DNA of 34,775 bases, taken from NCBI GenBank assembly GCA_030613785.1, contig JAUWLF010000039.1, positions 1 through 34,775 on the forward strand, written 5' to 3'. Numbering within the stretch: the first letter of the stretch is position 1; each line of letters opens with the position of its first letter. A program made the translations under genes and the position numbers. The stretch is from Chloroflexota bacterium (GTDB taxonomy: Bacteria > Chloroflexota > Anaerolineae > UBA7937 > B3-Chlor). This document shows, one piece after another, positions 29,834-34,775 of the stretch. A model generated the notes under the pieces. It made no database searches, was not told the origin of the DNA, and saw nothing but the letters and a program-made list of their open reading frames with translations.

Positions 29834-30603
29834 CCCGCCTGGCCCTCCGTCTCCGAGGGCTGGTGACCCAAGGCGGTCACCACGTCTGGAAGCTGGGGAA
29901 GGCTCTCGGCAGTGGCGTCGGGGATGATGCCATCACCCCCTTCGTCATAGTCGGGGTACAAATCCCAGGCGGCAAGAATGCCCTTCATCCCGATGTTGTG
30001 AGCGCCCAGGATGTCAAACTGGAGCATGTCGCCGATCATCACCGCCTCTAAAGGCGAAAACCCCCACTGGTCAAGGACCTTCTGGAATATCTCTGCGCGA
30101 GGCTTGCGGATCCCCACGCCCGCCGAACTGAGGACGACATCGAGCCATCTCCTCAGACCTCCTTTGTCCACCAAGCGCTGTATCAGTGGATCATACGTGG
30201 CGTTGGAGATCAGCGCCAATCTGTAACCTCTCTCTGATAGCTCACACAGGATGGCCTCCGAGTCGGGGTAGGCCTGCCAATGACTCTCCTCAAAGGAGAA
30301 GAAGGTGTTCATCGCTCTCTCCACCAGGTCCTCGCTCACATCTTCGTAGCCCAACTGAGCCAGGAGAGTCACCAGAGCGTAGTCCGCCGAATACTCCACC
30401 TGTTCGTCCCGAGATCTGGCCCATAGCGAGCGGCGAAGCGAAAGGTAATCAGTTCCGAATTGGGCAGGGTCTACGCTGAACCCTCGGTCCGCCAGGAACT
30501 CGCCCAGGTCTCTGCCCCCTTGGGCAAGGACTGCTTGCCATTCGCCGTCCAAGTACATCAACGTATTGCCCAGATCGAAGATCAAACCCTTGATACAACT
30601 CAT
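29830..30603 (-). CDS. HAD-superfamily protein B (motif I FDLGN)
   Basis: A 257-residue HAD family protein. Motif I is LIFDLGNTLMYLD, motif II ALISNATYD, motif III GIRKPRAEIF and motif IV AVMIGDMLQFD. Like its neighbour it has the nucleophile Asp but a Gly in place of the acid-base Asp. The C2-type cap is small and helical. The ATG at 30603 overlaps the hisS stop by four bases (ATGA); the longer frame only overlaps hisS. It may be an ancient duplicate of the adjacent HAD gene, although identity outside the motifs looks low. Substrate unknown. Confidence 0.86.
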   Translation of the reverse strand: MSCIKGLIFDLGNTLMYLDGEWQAVLAQGGRDLGEFLADRGFSVDPAQFGTDYLSLRRSLWARSRDEQVEYSADYALVTLLAQLGYEDVSEDLVERAMNTFFSFEESHWQAYPDSEAILCELSERGYRLALISNATYDPLIQRLVDKGGLRRWLDVVLSSAGVGIRKPRAEIFQKVLDQWGFSPLEAVMIGDMLQFDILGAHNIGMKGILAAWDLYPDYDEGGDGIIPDATAESLPQLPDVVTALGHQPSETEGQAG

Positions 30604-31937
30604 CGCTCGCGACAACCCTCCCAATCTTTGATTGTGTCGGCCATAACTTCCCTTTCGACCGTGCGCTGTTCTTTCAAAGACAGGTTGCGAACGGTAACCT
30701 CGCCTGCCGCGATTTCGTCAGGTCCCACTATCACCACGAACTGTACGCCTTTCTTCAGAGCATAGCGAATCTGATCGCCAAGGGGATCATTCTCAAAGTA
30801 GAGATCTGTGTTCAGCCCAGCTCTGCGGAGTTCGTTGGTCAACTGGAGTGAGGCGCCTACTTGGGCTTCGTCGAAGACGGTGACGAGTACCTGAGAGATG
30901 GTAGTGCCCACTTCCGGAGGGAACATGTTGAGCTCTTCCATGACATCTATGATGCGCTCTATGCCGAAGCTTGTCCCCGTAGCCGGATAGCTCCTGTCGG
31001 AGAACATACCGATGAGCTCGTCGTAGCGACCCCCGCCGCCGATGCTGCCGATGCGTGGTTCTTGCACCACCGTTTCGTATATGGGACCGGTGTAGTAGCC
31101 CAGCCCCCGAACCATCGAGAAATCAACTTCATACCGTTCTCTCGGAATCCCCAGATTCTCCAAGTAGCCCAGCACTTCCTCGAGCTCGGCTATCCCCTCC
31201 AGAGCTATGGGATAGGCGGCGAGTCTCCCTCTCAGTTCCGCCAAGATGTCTCTATCGTCTCCCGTCACCTGAAGGAGTTCCAGGAGCTTGCCAATGACTT
31301 CATCGGGTATTGCGTTAGCTCTGAGCTCGTCCTTGACACCGTCCAGGCCGATCCTCTCGAGCTTGTCAATCGAGCGGTATAGGCCACCCAGCAGCTCCTC
31401 CGGCACGCCAGCGAACTGCCCGATGCCGGTTAGCATCTTGCGGTCGTTGATCTTCATCAGGAACTCCTGGAAGCCAAGGCGAGTCATGACCTCGTAGATG
31501 ATGTTCAGCATCTCCGCGTCAGCCAACATGCTGTCGGTGCCCACGACGTCTACATCGCACTGGTGGAACTCACGATAACGGCCCTTTCCTGGCCGTTCGC
31601 CTCGCCAAACAGGAGATATCTGGTACCGTTTGAAGGGCTTGTGCAAATCTGGATACATGGCCATCACCCGCGAGAGAGGGACCGAGAGGTCGTATCGCAG
31701 GGCCAACTTCTCCTTGCCGCCTTTGCGGGAGACGTCGTACATCATTCTGTCAGCGTCCGGCCCGTACTTGCCCGTCAAGGTGTCAAATAGCTCCACAGCG
31801 GGAGTGGAGAGAGGCTCGTAGCCGAACTGCTCGAAGACCTGTGTGATAACCCCAATGACGTATTGACGAAGTATCATCTTCTGCGGCAGAATGTCCCTCA
31901 TTCCCCGTGGGAGTCTTGGTTTCACTTTGCCCACCAT
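30600..31937 (-). CDS. hisS: Histidyl-tRNA synthetase
   Basis: A 445-residue class II synthetase that charges tRNA-His. RGMRDILPQKM opens the core, ALRYDLSVPLSRVMAM and the RYQISPVWRGERPGKGRYREFHQCDVD stretch form motif 2 with its Arg, DFSMVRGLGYYTGPIYE is the HisA histidine-binding loop (usually VRGLDYYTG; here Gly replaces Asp), GGGRYDELIGMF follows, and GTSFGIERI is motif 3. A C-terminal anticodon-binding domain (VLVTVFDEAQV to the end) completes a normal length. ATG at 31937 has GAGGAAAGGG upstream. Its cognate tRNA lies 1.9 kb upstream on the same strand. It is followed by two HAD genes and a PHP gene joined by ATGA overlaps. Confidence 0.93.
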   Translation of the reverse strand: MVGKVKPRLPRGMRDILPQKMILRQYVIGVITQVFEQFGYEPLSTPAVELFDTLTGKYGPDADRMMYDVSRKGGKEKLALRYDLSVPLSRVMAMYPDLHKPFKRYQISPVWRGERPGKGRYREFHQCDVDVVGTDSMLADAEMLNIIYEVMTRLGFQEFLMKINDRKMLTGIGQFAGVPEELLGGLYRSIDKLERIGLDGVKDELRANAIPDEVIGKLLELLQVTGDDRDILAELRGRLAAYPIALEGIAELEEVLGYLENLGIPRERYEVDFSMVRGLGYYTGPIYETVVQEPRIGSIGGGGRYDELIGMFSDRSYPATGTSFGIERIIDVMEELNMFPPEVGTTISQVLVTVFDEAQVGASLQLTNELRRAGLNTDLYFENDPLGDQIRYALKKGVQFVVIVGPDEIAAGEVTVRNLSLKEQRTVEREVMADTIKDWEGCRER

Positions 31938-32009
31938 GATCTGTTCCCTTTCCTCACCTTCTGCCGGCGATCAGCGGCTCATGCCCGCGATTGAAGGTGT
32001 CAGGTTCTT

Positions 32010-33725
32010 CTACTCGGCTTTGACAGTCATCTCCGCAGCACCCTGAAGCGGCGCGCCCAAGGCCGTTTCGACGGCATGGATGACTTGGCCAGTGCGCACC
32101 ATATCTGCTGCCGTCTCGAGGTCGGGATAGAGAGGCCTGTCACCACTGAGGTAATCCACTCTTCGCCTGAAGGCTTGGTATGCGGCCGCCGTTCCCCTGC
32201 CCAGTGAAGCCCGCTTCACCACTCTCCCGCTGCCGAGTTCGTATTGAACGACCTTGCGCGTCCTATGTCCATCTTCATCCTCTTCCCACGTTGTTGTGGT
32301 GAACTCCAACCCTGCGGTCCTGAAGTCCAGTGCCTGGGCTGCGCAAAGCATCTCGATGCCCACGATTTGCTGGACATTTTGCACTACCTCCCTGGCGTGC
32401 CTGGCTGCGTTGGTACTCATGCTAACGTGATCTTCCTGATTGGCAGAGGTAGGGATAGAGTCCACGCTATCAGGATGGGCCAAGGTCTTGTTTTCCGACA
32501 CGAGCGCCGCGGCCACGTACTGGGCCATCATAAGCCCATTGTTGAGACCGCTCTCCTCCACCAGCATGGGCGGCAACCCTGCGCTCAGAGTGTTGTCCAA
32601 GAGCCGAAATGTGCGACGTTCAGCGATGTTGCCTACCTCGGCGACCGCCATGCTCAACATGTCCGCGGCCAGGGCTACGGGTTCACCGTGGAAGTTGCCG
32701 CAGGATATGGTCTTGTTCTCCCTCGATGGAGGGAGGTCGAGGAAGACGAGAGGGTTGTCCGTGGCCGCGTTGATCTCCGTGCTCAGCACAAGCCGGACAT
32801 AGGCCAGGGCGTCCCGTACCGCCCCGATGACCTGGGGCGCACAACGGAGCGAATAGGCATCTTGTACCCTCGGGGTGGAATCAATCAACTCACTGCCCTC
32901 CAGCAGGCGGGTGACATCTGCGGCGCATCTGATCTGACCGTCATGGCCCCGGGCAGCCTGTACCTTCTCGTGGAAGGCATCTGAGACACCCCGCATCGCC
33001 TCCAGGCTCATAGCCAGCGCTATCTCCGCATTCTTGATTAGCATCTCCGAGTCGTAGAGAGCTAGAGTCGCCAAGGCGGCGCTGACCGTGGCCCCATTGT
33101 TGAGGGCCAGACCCTCCTTGGCTTTGAGAGTCACCTGCTCTATGCGTGCCTCGCGCATGGCCTCTCTGGCCTCCATCCTTCGACCTCGATAGAAGGCCTC
33201 CCCACCATCCATGTCCTTGCCCAGGGCCAGGACCAGGTGTGATAATGGAGCCAGATCTCCGCTGGCGCCGACGGAACCCTTCTCGGGCATGACGGGATGC
33301 ACGCCCCGGTTGATCATCTCCACCAGTGTGTTCAAGGTTCCCAGCCTGATTCCCGAATACCCCTTGGCCAGAGTGTTGGCGCGAACCAGCATCGTGGCTC
33401 TGACCACCTCTTCGTCCAGAGGAGGACCTACGCCTGCGGCGTGGCTCATGATCATGTTTCGAGAGAGAGCTTCGAGCCGGTCGTGAGGGATGTTCACCTC
33501 AGCGAGAGACCCGTAGCCCGTGGTCAAGCCGTAGACCGTGAGCTTACCCTCCTCGACGACTTCATCAACCCAAGCCCTGCATCTCTCCACTCGCTCCACT
33601 GCATCAGGGGATAGCTCGACCTTCCTGTCGTGGCGGGCCACGTCCACGACATCCTCGATGGTGAGACTTCCCCCGTCAATCGACAAAGTGCCATTATGAT
33701 AGGGTTCGGCTTTGCCAAGGTCCAT
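32010..33725 (-). CDS. hutH: Histidine ammonia-lyase, long form
   Basis: A 571-residue MIO-dependent lyase that turns L-histidine into urocanate, the first step of histidine breakdown. The MIO cofactor comes from A154-S155-G156 in GSVGASGDLAPLSH. VYGLTTGYGSL is the N-terminal lid, NMIMSHAAGVG carries the Ser-His pair typical of histidine rather than phenylalanine or tyrosine lyases, and SANQEDHVSMSTNAARH is the Q-E-D-H-V-S-M motif. Length is about 60 residues above the usual 510, mostly a C-terminal insertion with TTTTWEEDEDGHRTRKV before a normal end. The ATG at 33725 has GGGAGGTAAGGAG upstream. It follows the tRNA-His terminator by 65 bases and precedes hisS by 72 bases. Confidence 0.93.
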   Translation of the reverse strand: MDLGKAEPYHNGTLSIDGGSLTIEDVVDVARHDRKVELSPDAVERVERCRAWVDEVVEEGKLTVYGLTTGYGSLAEVNIPHDRLEALSRNMIMSHAAGVGPPLDEEVVRATMLVRANTLAKGYSGIRLGTLNTLVEMINRGVHPVMPEKGSVGASGDLAPLSHLVLALGKDMDGGEAFYRGRRMEAREAMREARIEQVTLKAKEGLALNNGATVSAALATLALYDSEMLIKNAEIALAMSLEAMRGVSDAFHEKVQAARGHDGQIRCAADVTRLLEGSELIDSTPRVQDAYSLRCAPQVIGAVRDALAYVRLVLSTEINAATDNPLVFLDLPPSRENKTISCGNFHGEPVALAADMLSMAVAEVGNIAERRTFRLLDNTLSAGLPPMLVEESGLNNGLMMAQYVAAALVSENKTLAHPDSVDSIPTSANQEDHVSMSTNAARHAREVVQNVQQIVGIEMLCAAQALDFRTAGLEFTTTTWEEDEDGHRTRKVVQYELGSGRVVKRASLGRGTAAAYQAFRRRVDYLSGDRPLYPDLETAADMVRTGQVIHAVETALGAPLQGAAEMTVKAE

Positions 33726-33790
33726 CTCCTTACCTCCCGTCTTGTAGCTGCGGGACGCCGGGCTTGGCTCTGAGAGACAGGCCAGGCGCG

Positions 33791-33824
33791 AAAAAGGAGC
33801 CCAGGCTCACTACCCCCGGCTCCT
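33791..33824 (-). terminator. Intrinsic terminator after tRNA-His
   Basis: On the minus strand a 7-base stem AGGAGCC and GGCTCCT (33818-33824 and 33795-33801) closes a 16-base loop and is followed by five T residues (33791-33795). It lies directly after the tRNA and before hutH, so it would end most tRNA transcripts and could limit read-through into hutH. Confidence 0.82.
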
Positions 33825-33834
33825 CTCGTGGAAG

Positions 33835-33908
33835 GGTGGACGACGGGGATCGAACCCGCAACCACAGGATCCACAGTCCAGTGCTCTACCTATTGAGCTA
33901 CGTCCACC
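33835..33908 (-). tRNA. tRNA-His(GUG) with encoded G-1
   Basis: A complete cloverleaf on the minus strand. The acceptor stem GTGGACG and CGTCCAC pairs fully, the D arm is GCTC/GAGC, the anticodon loop CTGTGGA reads GTG, and the T arm GCGGG/CCCGT closes TTCGATC. The extra G at 33908 pairs with the discriminator C at 33835, the G-1:C73 mark of histidine tRNAs, encoded in the gene. The CCA end is not encoded (CTT follows). One T-T mismatch sits in the anticodon stem (position 28 with 42), where E. coli tRNA-His has a T-A pair. Confidence 0.95.
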
Positions 33909-33931
33909 ACGGTCTCTCCAGTTCCGCTCAA

Positions 33932-33960
33932 AGTATATCATAGTGAGGCAGGCACTACAA
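33932..33960 (-). promoter_or_regulatory. Promoter of tRNA-His
   Basis: Minus strand: TTGTAG (33955-33960), 17-base spacer, TATACT (33932-33937), about 24 bases before the tRNA 5' end. It lies immediately after the stop of the DUF6125-like gene. Confidence 0.75.
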
Positions 33961-33963
33961 GAG

Positions 33964-34476
33964 TCACGACCCCTTTTCAACGATGAACTCGCAGATAGGG
34001 TCCCCTTTGCCCTGGCGCTGGGGGTACCGGACGATCAGGTTCTCGTCGGGCAACAAGGCTTGGAGCCAGGCGTCCCATAGGGTCTCGCAGGCGACGCAAG
34101 CTTGGTCCTGGCGAGGGAGAAGGGCCCTCTTCGCGCCCTCGTAGGCGGCACAGCGCCGCACGAGGATGCGTGCCCTGTCGTCGACCATTTGGTAGTCTGC
34201 TTTGACCCCTGGGCCCAGCAGAAGGTCGGCGTGCGTGGCGACTATTCTGAGGGCATCGCCAAGATCGTCGGCCTGCTTCTTGCCTAATGCCTTGAGGATA
34301 GTGCGCATCTCAATTCGGCCAAAGGCGGTCCGCACCAGGGCGTTCAGCTCGATGGCTTCTTCCAGGCCAAACTTCTGGACAGTCTGTAGGAACCACTGTC
34401 CATCCCAGAAGAGGGCCAGCTTCCTCAGCATTCTGACTTTCTTTTCGTCGGGGATAGGGTAGATCTCCAAGCGCAT
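33964..34476 (-). CDS. DUF6125-like protein
   Basis: A 170-residue soluble protein. EIYPIPDEKKVRMLRKLALFWDGQWFLQTVQKFGLEEA at the start fits the helical N-terminus of DUF6125 members, which often act with Cys-based cofactors; DDRARILVRRCAAYEGAKRAL and QACVACETLWDAWLQ give Cys residues in the middle, and GDPICEFIVEK at the end is the Cys-Glu-Phe mark of the group and of V4R-like domains. Function is not known. The ATG at 34476 has AAGGAGG only one base away, so the true start may be slightly downstream. It follows hutI by twelve bases and is therefore likely co-transcribed with it. Confidence 0.72.
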   Translation of the reverse strand: MRLEIYPIPDEKKVRMLRKLALFWDGQWFLQTVQKFGLEEAIELNALVRTAFGRIEMRTILKALGKKQADDLGDALRIVATHADLLLGPGVKADYQMVDDRARILVRRCAAYEGAKRALLPRQDQACVACETLWDAWLQALLPDENLIVRYPQRQGKGDPICEFIVEKGS

Positions 34477-34488
34477 GCCTCCTTGCTC

Positions 34489-34775
34489 TCAGTTCATCAC
34501 TTGCCCAGCTTTGATCGTGGTCTCGACCAGGGTGGTGCCAAAGCGGTACGCCAGGTGGCGGTAGTCGGCGATATCTAGGATGAGGATATCTGCCTTCTTC
34601 CCAACCTCGAGGCTCCCTACTTGGTGCCCCATTCTGATGGCATGGGCGGAGTTTATCGTACCGGCCACGATGGTCTCGGCAGGGGTCATCCGCATCTGAC
34701 GGCAGGCCAGGGACATGATGAAAGGCATAGCTTCACAGTAGCACGTGCCGGGATTCAGGTCTGTGGCCAGAGCCA
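34489..34775 (-). CDS. hutI: Imidazolonepropionase, C-terminal part (runs off window)
   Basis: The last 95 codons of a metal-dependent amidohydrolase that opens the imidazolone ring in histidine breakdown. ALATDLNPGTCYCEAMPFI is the metal-site Asp region with the NPG loop found in HutI, MRMTPAETIVAGTINSAHA and GSLEVGKKADILILD follow, and YRFGTTLVETTIKAGQVMN is the typical HutI end. The gene enters from the right edge, so the N-terminal metal ligands are not in view. Together with hutH it shows a histidine-degradation path; hutU and the last step are not in the window and may lie to the right. Confidence 0.93.
   Translation of the reverse strand, partial: ALATDLNPGTCYCEAMPFIMSLACRQMRMTPAETIVAGTINSAHAIRMGHQVGSLEVGKKADILILDIADYRHLAYRFGTTLVETTIKAGQVMN

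Noticed and set aside
33726-33834. T-box or other histidine-sensing riboswitch before hutH
   Set aside because: The leader is only 65 bases, with no specifier loop or T-box sequence; the terminator pairs better as the end of the tRNA unit.

Overview
The window looks like chromosomal DNA of an uncultured bacterium of the Chloroflexota, most likely Anaerolineae-like (an inference). The pointers are a moderately GC-rich base composition, surface lipoproteins with long Thr/Pro stalks, a DUF2723 mannosyltransferase-like membrane protein with large C-terminal beta-repeats, a membrane spermidine-synthase-like fusion protein, and short operons with ATGA overlaps on strong sigma70-like promoters. No phage, plasmid, transposase or CRISPR array was seen. 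Most genes are on the minus strand. The plus strand carries the spermidine-synthase-like gene, a DUF3566-like gene, a cupin, arsR-acr3 and one decayed methyltransferase.

Region 1 (1-4.3 kb) is an array of five paralogous surface proteins: signal sequence or lipobox, Thr/Pro stalk, small beta domain. Part of it arose by a head-to-tail 1.1 kb duplication (1771-2871 and 2872-3960), which left a 5' gene fragment without its start codon. The promoter of the duplicated gene lies in the last codons of a collapsed MFS transporter gene. Region 2 (4.3-8.5 kb) has a membrane-embedded SpeE-like protein, then an operon of an HD phosphohydrolase, a CxxC-rich membrane protein and a GYD protein. Region 3 (8.5-16.1 kb) is envelope and glycan biosynthesis: a WecA/TagO-type phosphoglycosyltransferase with a TPR partner, the DUF2723 protein, a phosphodiesterase-superfamily enzyme and a tyvelose/paratose 2-epimerase-like enzyme.

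Region 4 (16.1-18.3 kb) has a cupin on its own promoter, then arsR and an ACR3 arsenite exporter, with a perfect inverted repeat at the arsR promoter. Region 5 (18.3-21.9 kb) is an unusual run on the minus strand: nitroreductase, amidinotransferase-fold enzyme, PuuE-like deacetylase and radical SAM protein. Region 6 (22-28.5 kb) holds an operon of a PflX-type radical SAM protein, acylphosphatase, FecR-domain protein and AlkZ-like winged-helix protein, then an operon of a HEAT-repeat protein, AEC transporter and RNase H-fold exonuclease, then a frameshifted COG2521-type methyltransferase pseudogene.

Region 7 (28.5-34.8 kb) is centred on histidine: hutI (partial), a DUF6125-like gene, tRNA-His(GUG), a terminator, hutH and hisS, followed by two HAD-family genes and a PHP-family gene joined to hisS by ATGA overlaps. 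Having the histidine tRNA, its synthetase and two histidine-degradation genes on one strand within about 4 kb is the most striking layout here. The best candidates for something undescribed are this histidine island, the nitroreductase-amidinotransferase-deacetylase-radical SAM run, and the expanding lipoprotein array.
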